The notes beneath the pieces are model-generated. The model saw nothing but the letters and a program-made list of their open reading frames with translations, was not told where the DNA came from and searched no databases. A stretch of DNA of 64,000 nt. It comes from an uncultured Lachnospiraceae bacterium. GTDB lineage: Bacteria > Bacillota > Clostridia > Lachnospirales > Lachnospiraceae. Positions 36,472 to 45,513 of the stretch are shown piece by piece (position 1 is the first letter of the stretch; each line of letters opens with the position of its first letter). A program made the position numbers and the translations under genes. The stretch is taken from positions 1 through 64,000 of the forward strand of contig CAQGLR010000015.1 of the NCBI GenBank assembly GCA_948794795.1. The letters are read 5' to 3'.

Positions 36472-38088
36472 TCAATATTTCACACCCCATATACTCTGGT
36501 TATTACCAACTGCAGAAAATGTCATTACCTCTGTCTGTGCTTCATCATTCATTTTGCACAATACACCTTTATACTCTGTTTTGCCATATTCAATAGTTAT
36601 ATAATAACTGCCATCCTTTACTTCCCATGTACCTGTAATCTTATCACCATACACATTCCCCTTTTCAGTAAGGATTAACTTAAATGGTTCTGCAATCTGG
36701 CTGTCAATAGCAGTGCCCTGGTTTATTACATAATATTCACCTGCTACTTCACTTGCTTCATACCCTGTCTCTGCAACAGTCTCACCAGAAGTTGCATAAG
36801 GCAGCATACAAGGCCACTTATCTTCATTAAGCAGGTACTGGTGCACACGTGGCTCATGGTATTCAGTGCCATTGTCAAAACGTGTATGGTGTACTATATA
36901 CTTCTTGCCATCATCATCTATAAAGGCTGAATTATGCCCTGTTGCCATATATGCCATATCAAGGCTTGGAAGCATATAGTTGCCTGACAGCTTAAGCCCG
37001 AAATATGAATGGTTGCCATTGCCAAGTTCAGGCTTCTTCCCGTTCATATCCACATATTCACCATCAACTTTATCTGAACGGAAGACCCTTATCTGGTATC
37101 CTCCCATCCTTGTAAGACCACCATAAGATACATAAAGATAATAATACCCTGCCTCTTTGTCATATAAAATATAAGGTGCTTCTATTGATGTATGCCCTCC
37201 GCCTATAAGACGTTTGCCAAAATATGCATCTACATTATTATCAGGGTCAGCTTCAGGATGTATTACTTTGCCTGTTTCCTCATCAAGCTCAAGCAGGAAA
37301 ATACCACCTGAAAATGAACCATAAACCATCCAGAACTTTCCATCTGCATCATGGAATATAGTTGGGTCAATCGCATTTGGATAGTTCATATAATCATATT
37401 CATTCCTGTCTGTTATGTAATGTTCTTTTGCATACTCCTCTGTAACATAATCAAGCACATCTGTGTCCTTAAGCGTCTCATTATTAAATCCAGAACAAAT
37501 TAATGGTCCCTGCCAGTCAAAAGGCCCATCTGGCGATTCTGATGTAGCATAACACAAGTTCGACGCATTAAATGTTGATGATGTGCACAGATACATATAA
37601 TAGAGATTCTGCTTCTCATTATAGATAATATCAGGAGCCCATACACGTGTCCCACCATCCTCTGTAGGGATTGCTGAAAACATATTTCCAGTATAATCAA
37701 ATACATGCTCTTTCATCATCATGTCGCCATAAACAGGGTTAGTTGAATTATATCCGTCTGCAACACTTGTCCAGTTTATTAAATCTTTTGATTTAGCCGC
37801 TGTCATATGGGAACCATATATATAGTATTCATCCCCAATTTTAATAACAGACGGGTCATGTACACTTACACCTGTTTTAATTGTGTTAGTCTTTATGCCA
37901 TCCAGGTTTACAGTAAAATCTGCATTGGCATATTCCTCCTCAACCTCCTTTTTGGTATCTTCCCCTTGCTCCTGTACTTTGGACGTATCCTGCTTATCCT
38001 GTTTGTCACCACAGGCTGACAACATGACAGCCCCTCCTGCCAGCATAAGCGCCAAAGCCCCTGCTGCTGCTTTGCGGTATCTGCTCAT
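36472..38088 (-). CDS. GH43 endo-arabinanase lipoprotein (538 aa)
   Basis: Start at 38088 behind AAGGAGG. The signal peptide ends in lipobox L-S-A-C (Cys26), so the enzyme is membrane-anchored on the outside. Family-43 acids: Asp78 (VHDPSV), Asp241 (NAIDPTIF), Glu303 (SIEAPYIL). Other landmarks are VWAPDIIY, GYYYLYVSYG and GHNSAFIDDDG. The C-terminal barrel (about 440-538, ending SAVGNNQSIWGVKY) is that of extracellular endo-alpha-1,5-arabinanases and matches the 14840-17902 enzyme. It probably shortens arabinan at the membrane before import. Confidence 0.88.
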   Translation of the reverse strand: MSRYRKAAAGALALMLAGGAVMLSACGDKQDKQDTSKVQEQGEDTKKEVEEEYANADFTVNLDGIKTNTIKTGVSVHDPSVIKIGDEYYIYGSHMTAAKSKDLINWTSVADGYNSTNPVYGDMMMKEHVFDYTGNMFSAIPTEDGGTRVWAPDIIYNEKQNLYYMYLCTSSTFNASNLCYATSESPDGPFDWQGPLICSGFNNETLKDTDVLDYVTEEYAKEHYITDRNEYDYMNYPNAIDPTIFHDADGKFWMVYGSFSGGIFLLELDEETGKVIHPEADPDNNVDAYFGKRLIGGGHTSIEAPYILYDKEAGYYYLYVSYGGLTRMGGYQIRVFRSDKVDGEYVDMNGKKPELGNGNHSYFGLKLSGNYMLPSLDMAYMATGHNSAFIDDDGKKYIVHHTRFDNGTEYHEPRVHQYLLNEDKWPCMLPYATSGETVAETGYEASEVAGEYYVINQGTAIDSQIAEPFKLILTEKGNVYGDKITGTWEVKDGSYYITIEYGKTEYKGVLCKMNDEAQTEVMTFSAVGNNQSIWGVKY

Positions 38089-38127
38089 AATTTTTTCCTC
38101 CTTCATCCTTCTTTAATCCTATTATTA

Positions 38128-38156
38128 ACTATAACAAAAACTTCATCTTTAAGCAA
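38128..38156 (-). promoter_or_regulatory. Promoter of the 36472-38088 GH43 gene
   Basis: On the minus strand TTGCTT (38151-38156), 17 bp, TATAGT (38128-38133). Confidence 0.55.
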
Positions 38157-38233
38157 TAACAAATGAATGGATAATGAAGGTAAACTTGCACATACCCTCT
38201 TTGCATATATTTGAATAAACTGCAATCTCATAT

Positions 38234-38520
38234 TTTGAGTTTCCCCATTTTTTAAATTATACAAAGATTATATTACTCTGGCAAATTCCAAATGTTTTAC
38301 TATAAGGCAGCTGTTATGGGGACGCTGGTGCTTAAATCTGGTTCTCAATGCTCAATAGAAACTTTTGTTTCTATTAAGCATTTGCGGTTTTATGCACCAC
38401 TGCGTATCCCATTCAAGCGAAATGCGTGCAAAGCCATGTCTAACATGGCTTTTTGTTGGTAAAACTTTGGAATTGCCAGAGTCAAAATACCTATGTATTA
38501 AAAAAATGGAGAAACTCAAA
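38234..38520. repeat. MITE-like element, complete long copy (287 bp)
   Basis: Nested inverted ends. The outer pair is TTTGAGTTTCCCCATTTTTT (38234) and its near complement ending CTCAAA (38520). The inner pair is CTCTGGCAAATTCC (38276) and GGAATTGCCAGAG (to about 38481). The interior closely matches 19698-19879. The layout suggests one small element inserted into another; the 85-bp copy at 41774-41858 has the outer part only. Confidence 0.75.
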
Positions 38521-38647
38521 AATTTCATATATATTGACAATATATAAATATATGAAAGCAGTTATGCTTTGCAGCAGATACACTAATTATATACTTTATA
38601 CCGTTAGCATATTAAGTGTGCTTCCAGCGCAATATGCATACAATCTA

Positions 38648-38676
38648 TTGACATACAGGCTTGTATGCAATAATAA
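38648..38676 (+). promoter_or_regulatory. Promoter of GHKL kinase gene
   Basis: TTGACA (38648-38653), 17 bp, TAATAA (38671-38676), 58 bp before the start codon. Confidence 0.55.
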
Positions 38677-38733
38677 CATTTTCTTTAAAAGATACAGGCG
38701 CAATAATACGGAATTTACAGGAGTGGCTTAATA

Positions 38734-39600
38734 ATGCTTGATTATTTAATAATATTAACCAGAAAAATTACAATACAAATAATAAATACTTGTGCAGCAA
38801 ATACAGGCAACAGTGACAGGGTTTCCCTATTAACATTATTGTATATAATACTTTTTATTTACATTATTACATTGATAATAGCAGGCATTCTTTTATACAA
38901 AGAGATTTCAAAAAACATTAAACAGAAACTTGAAAATGAACACCTTGAAATATATTCACAAGAATATAAAAACATTTTGAAAACTGTACAGGCACGCCAG
39001 CATGAATTTAATAACCATATTAACAATATTATAAATATGCACTTTATTTATAAAAACTATGAAGATTTAACCAGACACCAGGAAGAGTATGCAGGATTTT
39101 TAAAAAAGTCATACAGATACAATAAACTGCTGGACACAAACCAGCCTGCCATAAGTGGTTTCTTATATATGAAAATGTGCCAGTATGAAAAGGTAAATGC
39201 TGAAATAATATATAATATTGATGTAACTGATGTCTCAAAATACATATCTATAGTTGAACTGGCAGAGATTGCAGGAGCACTTCTTGACAATTCATTCCAG
39301 GCATTAGAAAAGCTTCCTGCAGGTATTCCAAGAAAGCTGGAATTTACTCTTGCAGAAGATGAAGAAATATTATCACTCAAGGTAAAAAATACATTAGAAA
39401 GCAAGATAAATTATAAAACACTCTCTCGTTTTTTCAAAGAGGATTATTCAACCAAAGGTGAAGGCCATGGAATGGGTCTGTTTAATGTCCGGAACATTAT
39501 GAAACATTGTAACGGTGACATATCTATACATTCATATTATGATAATGGCTCCTGGATATCAATATGCTGTTCTATAAAAAAGAAATTATCATTCTGGTAG
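38734..39600 (+). CDS. GHKL-type sensor histidine kinase, AgrC-like (288 aa)
   Basis: Signal-transduction kinase. One membrane helix is visible (about 33-55) with no other sensor domain, so it is far shorter than AgrC, which has six helices. A coiled stretch leads to the phospho-acceptor His90 in ARQHEFNNHINNI, followed by a GHKL ATPase domain (N-box LLDNSFQAL, G-box GEGHGMGLFNVRNI). GGAGTGGC precedes the ATG. The partner LytTR regulator follows at 39728. No agrB/agrD-like genes are next to it, so the input is unknown. Confidence 0.8.
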   Translation: MLDYLIILTRKITIQIINTCAANTGNSDRVSLLTLLYIILFIYIITLIIAGILLYKEISKNIKQKLENEHLEIYSQEYKNILKTVQARQHEFNNHINNIINMHFIYKNYEDLTRHQEEYAGFLKKSYRYNKLLDTNQPAISGFLYMKMCQYEKVNAEIIYNIDVTDVSKYISIVELAEIAGALLDNSFQALEKLPAGIPRKLEFTLAEDEEILSLKVKNTLESKINYKTLSRFFKEDYSTKGEGHGMGLFNVRNIMKHCNGDISIHSYYDNGSWISICCSIKKKLSFW

Positions 39601-39650
39601 TTCTGGTTGTATAAAATTATATAATGTATGATTTTATGAAAGCATTTTCT

Positions 39651-39674
39651 AGTATAAACATTTACACTTATACT
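39651..39674 (+). promoter_or_regulatory. Palindrome upstream of LytTR regulator
   Basis: AGTATAA-10 bp-TTATACT, perfect 7-bp arms, 54 bp before the regulator start. Possibly an autoregulatory LytTR-type site. Confidence 0.45.
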
Positions 39675-39727
39675 GGGATATGATATTATTAAAGTAATAA
39701 TTTATTTGGTACAACAGGATGGTTAAA

Positions 39728-40453
39728 ATGAAAAATATACTGGTTTTAGAAGATGATGATTTTGAATGCAAAATATTAAAAACTATAATAAACAAACTAG
39801 AACATGATTGTTATATATATGAATGCCATAACTGTGAAAAAGCCTATTATATATCACTTGAAAACCCCATACATTTATTTCTTGTAGATGTAAGGCTTGA
39901 AAATAACTATGACTTTTCTGGCTTTACTTTTATCCAGAATATACGGCAGATATCCAGATATAATGAAGTCCCTGTAATATTTATTTCATCATTAGAGGGT
40001 TATGAATTAATGGCTTTCCGCAAAATGCACTGTTATGATTTTATTACAAAACCTTATAAAGAAAAAGACATACAAGAAATTATAGAAAACGCCCTCCGCC
40101 TGAAAGCTTCTGATACTGGCAGCAGCTTTATAGGCTTTGAAACTGGTGGCATATATTATCCCATAGAAACAAACAGCATTTATTATCTTGAAGCCAACAG
40201 AAGGACTGTATATGTCCATACAGATTCAGATATAATAGAACTTTCTGGCAAAAGCCTGAAAGAATGTTATAAACTTCTTGATAAGCATATGTTCTGCCAG
40301 GTTCATAAATCATATATAATATCAAGAAAATACATTAAAAAAATAGATTTTCCTAAACGTACTATATACATAAAAAATAAACCTGGCACTGAAAAAATAA
40401 TAATTGGTGTTAAATATAAAGATAAATTACATGAATGGATATATGATAATTAA
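39728..40453 (+). CDS. LytTR response regulator (241 aa)
   Basis: N-terminal receiver (LEDDDFE; phospho-acceptor Asp54 in FLVDVRL) and C-terminal LytTR DNA-binding domain (about 135-241, YYLEANRRTVYVHT ... CQVHKSYIISRKYI). The second ATG is chosen because AGGATGG lies 5 nt upstream; an ATG at 39719 is possible. It follows the GHKL kinase by 127 bp in the same direction, the normal AgrC-AgrA-like pairing. Target genes are unknown; a palindrome just upstream suggests self-regulation. Confidence 0.83.
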   Translation: MKNILVLEDDDFECKILKTIINKLEHDCYIYECHNCEKAYYISLENPIHLFLVDVRLENNYDFSGFTFIQNIRQISRYNEVPVIFISSLEGYELMAFRKMHCYDFITKPYKEKDIQEIIENALRLKASDTGSSFIGFETGGIYYPIETNSIYYLEANRRTVYVHTDSDIIELSGKSLKECYKLLDKHMFCQVHKSYIISRKYIKKIDFPKRTIYIKNKPGTEKIIIGVKYKDKLHEWIYDN

Positions 40454-40468
40454 ACTTTATAGCAGGCT

Positions 40469-40593
40469 GCCACATTAAAAAAATAGCATACAAGATATAA
40501 AAAGTTTTATTTTAACCTTATTAAGCAGACAGCAAAGCGGATTGTGGATATTATCTGGCTGCTGCATCTTGTATTCTTAATTCTTATTGTGGC
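40469..40593. terminator. Long inverted repeat between convergent genes
   Basis: Arms sharing GCCACA and ATACAAGAT (40469-40497 against 40566-40593), with a smaller GCAGACAGC/GCTGCTGC pair inside. It could be a bidirectional terminator or a further fold-back element. Confidence 0.4.
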
Positions 40594-40626
40594 ATCCCCA
40601 TATGGCACAATATTATAACTTTATTT

Positions 40627-41487
40627 CTATTTCTTCTTTACTGGAATCCATATCTCTGAATAATAGTTCTTATCTTCATTTCCATTAGGATATTTACTAA
40701 CATCATCATACATTTCAATACAATATCCAGCAGCAAACTCATATTCTTTAAGAGCTGGAAGCCACTCTGAGAAAATCTTCTCATTCACATCCTGGAGTGC
40801 ATCTGGCATAGAACCCCTGCATGGAAATACTGCCCATGTAAACTCTGGTATCATTTTAGTAATAAATCCTTCTGGAATATCCATGGCTGGATTATATGCA
40901 TCTGCAATCATATATTTGAACGTGCCACTGCCTGCCATTGATTCATCAATATTTACACCAAACATACCACAAACATACTTACCATTTCCCTTTTCATAAT
41001 GCTCTTTCCAAAACTCTGGAATTACTGTTTTAGCATTATCATAAGAAAATTCCTTAAGCACCCCCATAACCACGAAACTATCTTTCTTAACTAATTTGTA
41101 TTCCATAATATAACCACCTTCCAATGATAATTTAATTTTCAGCGGCGCAAAAATTTTAATCATTGTGCCATTTTTCTGCACCATAGAAGGTGTGGCACCG
41201 TGAAACCTGGTAAAAGCTTTTGTAAAACTATCTGGAGAATTATAACCATACTTAAGTGCAGCATCAATAACTTTTATATTTCCAGATGCAATTTCCACTG
41301 CTGCAAGCGCCAGCCTTCTGTTACGGATATATTCTGTAATTGTATAACCACAAAGGAGGCTAAATCCCTTCTGGAAATAATAAGCTGATATATTTACATA
41401 ATTTGCAATGTCTTCTGCAGATATATCTTCTGTAATATTATCTTCTATATATTGTATTGCTTTACTTATAGCTCCTGTCCAGTCCAT
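40627..41487 (-). CDS. AraC-type regulator with GyrI-like effector domain (286 aa)
   Basis: Two-helix-turn-helix AraC domain at the N-terminus (about 8-105, ISAEDIANYVNISAYYFQKGF ... AALKYGYNSPDSFTKAFTRFHGATPS) followed by a GyrI-like small-molecule-binding domain (about 125-286, ending YSEIWIPVKK). This order is that of the Rob/SoxS-like and BmrR-like multidrug-responsive regulators in Firmicutes. GGAGG precedes the start. No transporter or target gene is adjacent; it stands alone, convergent with the LytTR regulator. Confidence 0.87.
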   Translation of the reverse strand: MDWTGAISKAIQYIEDNITEDISAEDIANYVNISAYYFQKGFSLLCGYTITEYIRNRRLALAAVEIASGNIKVIDAALKYGYNSPDSFTKAFTRFHGATPSMVQKNGTMIKIFAPLKIKLSLEGGYIMEYKLVKKDSFVVMGVLKEFSYDNAKTVIPEFWKEHYEKGNGKYVCGMFGVNIDESMAGSGTFKYMIADAYNPAMDIPEGFITKMIPEFTWAVFPCRGSMPDALQDVNEKIFSEWLPALKEYEFAAGYCIEMYDDVSKYPNGNEDKNYYSEIWIPVKKK

Positions 41488-41773
41488 GTACCAACCTCCT
41501 GCTGTAAAATTAGTATAATACTTCTATAATATATCTGCCCGTCTTTACTTGCTAAAAATTGTCCTTTATGTAACTACTGCAAAAAGATTAAATATCTTTT
41601 GCCCAGTCAATGCCTGGATATACTTCTGTTTAATAATAATCCCCTTTTATTTATAATGGTAATCCATGCACATATGGAATATTATACATATTATATTAAA
41701 TTCATACAGTAACATCAATCACTTTCTTAAACCATGTAATAACTTATGTATTTTCAGATATGTACTAATACAA
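41488..41773. other. Intergenic region upstream of AraC-type gene
   Basis: No gene is seen. A weak minus-strand promoter may be TAGCAA-17-TATTAT near 41535-41563. The rest is featureless AT-rich DNA up to the MITE-like copy. Confidence 0.4.
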
Positions 41774-41858
41774 TTTGAGTTTCCCATTTTTTAAAATATA
41801 CAAAGATTATATTACTCTGGCAAAATACCTGTGTATTAAAAAAATGAGGACCCTCAAA
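41774..41858. repeat. Short MITE-like element (85 bp)
   Basis: Contains the outer ends of the 38234-38520 element (TTTGAGTTTCCCATTTTTTA and TTAAAAAAATGAG...CTCAAA) joined at CTCTGGCAAAATACC without the inner 200 bp. It ends 13 bp before the -35 of the ATPase/TPR operon, so it could supply or disturb regulation there. Confidence 0.65.
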
Positions 41859-41871
41859 ACTAATACAAATA

Positions 41872-41900
41872 TTGATTATGCATTTAATAAATGGTATGAT
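41872..41900 (+). promoter_or_regulatory. Promoter of ATPase/TPR operon
   Basis: TTGATT (41872-41877), 17 bp, TATGAT (41895-41900), 71 bp before the start codon. Confidence 0.6.
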
Positions 41901-41971
41901 ACAAATATAACTATAAAAAACAATTTATAGCGGACGAAAATAAAGCATATTAAAAATGGGAGGAATTTAAA

Positions 41972-43279
41972 ATGAAATATGCTGGAAAAGTTTCTGAAAT
42001 AATAAATGCTTTTTCACCAGCACCACTAAAAACAGACCAGATGGATGAATTTTATTGTAATAATACAATGGAATACCGCACAAGTGATAAATACAGCTCC
42101 CCAATTGAAGATATTTTTGACAGCTGCCAGACCCAGGAAGAAGGTAATGCATTTTTATTACTTGGACACAGAGGATGTGGAAAAAGTACAGAATTAAATA
42201 AAATGTCTGAAAGACTAATAGAAAAAGGATACCATGTAAAAACAATTAACTGTGGCATGGATTTAGATTTACTCAATATTGTATATTCTGACCTTTTTAT
42301 AATAATGGGTGAAGCATTACTTAAAATTGCAGAAGAAGCAGGATGTAAAATCCAAAATAATATTCTGGATAATATAATGAATTTCTGGAATGATGGCATA
42401 GAAATTGCAACATGCCAGGAAACAGCTGCTGCTTCAGCAGAAGCCGGAATATCTGTTAAAACAGATGGTATATTGGCAAATATTTTAAATATTTTCTCCA
42501 ATATCAAAACAGATTTAAAATTTAATGAAGAAATAAGAAAAGAATACCGTAAAAAAATAAGTATACGTTCCAGTGAATGGATTAGAATATTAGGACACGT
42601 TTCAGATGAAATTGCCAGACAAACAGATGGTAAATATCCTGTTATAATCTTTGAAGATATAGATAAACTTAATCCCGAAGATGCATGGACATTGTTTTAT
42701 AATTATGTAACCATTCTTTCTGGTATGAAATTTCCAGTTATTTATACTTTTCCTATTGCCCTTTCATATGATACAAGATTTTCAGCTATGGAAAGTTATT
42801 TCACAACTAAAACACTTCCAATGATAAAGATTAGAACAATAGAAGATGAACCTTTCCAGGATGGTATTAATGTAATATGCAAAATCGTGGAAAAACGTGC
42901 AGATTTAGAATTATTTGAAATAAATGTATTAAAAAAACTGGTGCAGGACACAGGAGGTTCCCTCAGGGATTTATTCCATGTAATAAATTCATCAGCCAAA
43001 AGAGCAGTACGCAGGAATAGCGAAACCATCTCTATGGAAGATGCAGAACATGCATTGGAAGAATTAAAAACATATTTAACAAGACGGATAGAAGAAAAAG
43101 ATTATGAGTTTTTATTAAATATATATAATGGTAACAAAGAAAGAATAACAAATAAAGAAATGCTTCTAAAAATGTTACAAGCATCGGTAGTGCTTGAATA
43201 CAATGGGAAACGGTGGCATAACCTTCATCCTTTAGTTACAAAATTTCTTATAGACCAGGGGCTGGTGACAGATGACTAA
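41972..43279 (+). CDS. P-loop ATPase of a two-gene ATPase/TPR system (435 aa)
   Basis: Soluble AAA/STAND-like NTPase. Walker A GHRGCGKS (65-72), Walker B VIIFEDID (224-231), a sensor-like PVIYTFPIAL strand (about 255-264) and a C-terminal helical/winged-helix tail (LRDLFHVINSSAKRAV; about 310-435, ending in LHPLVTKFLIDQGLV) like the lid of ORC/STAND ATPases. GGGAGG lies before the start. Its 3' end overlaps the TPR gene by 8 bp (ATGACTAA), so the two are translated together. No specific family name is certain. Comparable ATPase plus TPR pairs occur in predicted bacterial conflict systems. It is distinctly A-rich, as is its partner. Confidence 0.75.
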   Translation: MKYAGKVSEIINAFSPAPLKTDQMDEFYCNNTMEYRTSDKYSSPIEDIFDSCQTQEEGNAFLLLGHRGCGKSTELNKMSERLIEKGYHVKTINCGMDLDLLNIVYSDLFIIMGEALLKIAEEAGCKIQNNILDNIMNFWNDGIEIATCQETAAASAEAGISVKTDGILANILNIFSNIKTDLKFNEEIRKEYRKKISIRSSEWIRILGHVSDEIARQTDGKYPVIIFEDIDKLNPEDAWTLFYNYVTILSGMKFPVIYTFPIALSYDTRFSAMESYFTTKTLPMIKIRTIEDEPFQDGINVICKIVEKRADLELFEINVLKKLVQDTGGSLRDLFHVINSSAKRAVRRNSETISMEDAEHALEELKTYLTRRIEEKDYEFLLNIYNGNKERITNKEMLLKMLQASVVLEYNGKRWHNLHPLVTKFLIDQGLVTDD

Positions 43280-45155
43280 GATTAACCAGGAAGGATACAA
43301 AACATTAGGCTGGATTATAAATAAATCAGAACAAGGTTTATTTCTAGTAGTAGCTGATGAAATTATACAAAAAGAGATTGTTAATATTTACAAACATGGA
43401 ACAATAGAAATTTATGATTACAAAAAACATCCAGGTCCATACTATTTACGTGATATTCAAAAATGGGTTGCCTCCCTGCCAGAAACACAGATTTTTATGA
43501 TTACTAACTTCCATCTTGCAATACAGGATGAAGAAAGTCTTAAACGTCTTAACTTTAGCAGGGACGTAATGGAAAACTTAGGAAAAAATTTTATATTTCT
43601 TACAACACAATATGGGGATGATATATTATCAGCTAATGCATATGACTTTTATTCCTATATTAAACTTCGTATTACATTCCAGAATTATGAAACTATATTT
43701 GCAAATAAAGAAGAAGCAAATATTACATTTCATAAAGTACAAGAAGGATTAGAAATAAATCAATGGAACCCAGAAAATTATAAACAAAAATTAAAAGAAA
43801 CTGATATTTTAATAGAACAGTCTAATGACCAAAAAAATAATGTCCAGTATTATGAAAATGAAAAAGCACTTCTAAATGAACTAAAAACCATGGAAACACT
43901 ATTAGGAACAAAGCATTTGGAAATAGCAAAAATTAATTTTAGACTTGCAGAAATTTATAAACACCAAGTTAAGTATAAAGAAGCAGAAGCATTGTATAAA
44001 AAAAGCCTGCAGATATATGAAAATTTACTTGGTACAGAACATCTTGATACAGCCTCTATATATAATAATCTGGCTGAAGTTTATAAAAATCTGGGTAAAT
44101 ATGCAGAAGCAGAGGAATTATATAAAAAAAGTTTACAAATACATAAAAATATTTTGGGTACAGAACACTCTGGTACAGCAACATCTTATAATAACCTGGC
44201 TGGGGTTTATACAAGTCTAGGTAAATATAAAGAAGCAGAAGAATTATATAAAAAAAGTATATATATATATGAAAATGTAGTTGGTACAAAACATCGTTAT
44301 ACAGCAACTTCTTATAATAACCTGGCTGGAGTTTATAAAAACCTAGGTAAATATGCAGAAGCAGAAAAATTATATAAAAAGAGCCTGCAGATGTGTGAAA
44401 ACTTACTTGGCACAGAACACCCTTATACTGCTGCCTCTTATAATAATCTTGCCGGAGTTTATGTACACCAAAGTAAATATACAGAAGCAGAAACATTGTA
44501 TAAAAAAAGCTTATATATGTATGAAAATTTACTTGGCACAAAACATCCTGATACAGCAACATCTTATAATAACCTGGCTAATATATATACAAATCTGGGT
44601 AAATATGCACATGCAGAAGCATTGTATAAAAAAAGCTTGCAGATACGTGAGGATATTTTTGGTACAGAACATCCTTATACTGCTGCCTCTTATAATAACC
44701 TGGCCGAAGTTTATACAAATCTAAAGAAATATGCAGAAGCAGAAACATTGTATAAAAAAAGCTTGCAGATATGGGAAAATATTTTTGGCACAGAACATCC
44801 TGATACAGCAATTTCATATAATAACCTAGCTAAAGTATATGAATACCAGCAAAAGTACCAGGAAGCAAAAGAGCTATATAAAAAAAGCCTGCAGATATAT
44901 GAAGATATTTTAGGCGCAGAACATCCTTATACAACAACTTCATATAATAATCTGGCTAGAATTTATACAAAACAACATAAATACAAGATTGCATTAATTT
45001 ATTATCTTAAGGCATACCAGGTATTTATACATAAACTTGGAGCCAGCCATACATATACACAAACCGCTTACTCAAACATGGAGATAACCTATAAAGAATA
45101 TAATCCTAAGGGTAATTTTAAACATTGGCTGGAAACAAATACTACTAATTTATAA
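43272..45155 (+). CDS. TPR protein with N-terminal alpha/beta domain, partner of ATPase (627 aa)
   Basis: Residues 1-140 form an alpha/beta domain with hydrophobic strands (GLFLVVAD, IFMITNFHLA, FIFLTTQ) and the pattern LNFSRD (93-98) ... YDFYSYIKLRITF (124-136). I recall LNxxRD...D-x-W/Y-S as a signature of N-terminal modules in other bacterial TPR proteins linked to NTPases. A charged spacer (140-214) leads to nine kinesin-light-chain-type TPRs of exactly 42 residues (215-592; consensus TSYNNLAxVYxNLGKYAEAExLYKKSLQI) and a partial tenth. No effector nuclease or protease domain is visible. A terminator-like hairpin follows at 45184. Confidence 0.8.
   Translation: MTKINQEGYKTLGWIINKSEQGLFLVVADEIIQKEIVNIYKHGTIEIYDYKKHPGPYYLRDIQKWVASLPETQIFMITNFHLAIQDEESLKRLNFSRDVMENLGKNFIFLTTQYGDDILSANAYDFYSYIKLRITFQNYETIFANKEEANITFHKVQEGLEINQWNPENYKQKLKETDILIEQSNDQKNNVQYYENEKALLNELKTMETLLGTKHLEIAKINFRLAEIYKHQVKYKEAEALYKKSLQIYENLLGTEHLDTASIYNNLAEVYKNLGKYAEAEELYKKSLQIHKNILGTEHSGTATSYNNLAGVYTSLGKYKEAEELYKKSIYIYENVVGTKHRYTATSYNNLAGVYKNLGKYAEAEKLYKKSLQMCENLLGTEHPYTAASYNNLAGVYVHQSKYTEAETLYKKSLYMYENLLGTKHPDTATSYNNLANIYTNLGKYAHAEALYKKSLQIREDIFGTEHPYTAASYNNLAEVYTNLKKYAEAETLYKKSLQIWENIFGTEHPDTAISYNNLAKVYEYQQKYQEAKELYKKSLQIYEDILGAEHPYTTTSYNNLARIYTKQHKYKIALIYYLKAYQVFIHKLGASHTYTQTAYSNMEITYKEYNPKGNFKHWLETNTTNL
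43914..45047 (+). repeat. Nine tandem 126-bp repeats inside the TPR gene
   Basis: Each 126-bp unit begins with a His codon (CAT or CAC) and encodes one 42-residue TPR. Units 2-8 are most alike, with recurring TATAATAACCTGGC and TTGTATAAAAAAAGC blocks, which implies recent expansion or recombination. Confidence 0.85.
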
Positions 45156-45183
45156 ACCAAAACAAGACAAAAACAAATAAAGA

Positions 45184-45234
45184 CTGCAAGGATATAAAAG
45201 GCATATGTAAATAAACACATGCCTTTTATCCTGC
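45184..45234 (+). terminator. Hairpin after the ATPase/TPR operon
   Basis: CTGCAAGGATATAAAAGGCATATGT-type arm pairs with ACACATGCCTTTTATCCTGCA around a short loop; AT-rich on both sides, so it may work in both directions. Confidence 0.6.
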
Positions 45235-45246
45235 ATATATTATAAT

Positions 45247-45439
45247 TTAATTTATATTTTCTATATCTTGAACCCTGTTTTCTAAAAACTCCATGCAAAT
45301 CTTATATTCTCCAGGAATATTTAACCCTGCCATTTGACAACCGTTCTACATTTTACATTATGTCATAACCTTGCATTGGCTCAGACAATAACAGCAAAAT
45401 ATAATAAACCATTTCTGTAAGTGCCTGGTTGGACAGTAT
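45247..45439 (-). pseudogene. Broken PadR-family regulator gene
   Basis: Reading the minus strand from 45439 gives I-LSNQALTEMVYYILLLLSE, then PMQGYDIM, a stop (TAA at 45353-45355), and NVERLSNGRVKY. That is the N-terminal winged helix of PadR regulators (ALTExxYYILLxLxEPMxGYxIMQxVExLSxGRV). A good AGGAGG site stands before an ATA where ATG is expected, and the TAA sits where family members have CAA (Gln). After RVKYSW the frame is lost; a later frame (GLNIPGEYK...) runs to 45247. So the start is mutated, there is a nonsense codon and the 3' two-thirds are deleted or shifted. It faces the oxidoreductase gene, a usual PadR arrangement. Confidence 0.7.
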
Positions 45440-45513
45440 TCCCGCCTCCTATTACGGTTCGCGTTATATCATCTTCAGGTATATATGTCAATATAATTTT
45501 AAAAAACTTTTGT

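Noticed and set aside
38552..38731. Possible 59-residue open frame directly before the GHKL kinase
   Set aside because: No ribosome site, and the best kinase promoter (38648-38676) lies inside it. It might be read as an AgrD-like gene, but nothing in it fits.
43914..45047. Regular 126-bp repeats as a CRISPR array
   Set aside because: Units are contiguous, coding and give TPRs in frame; there are no spacers and no cas genes.
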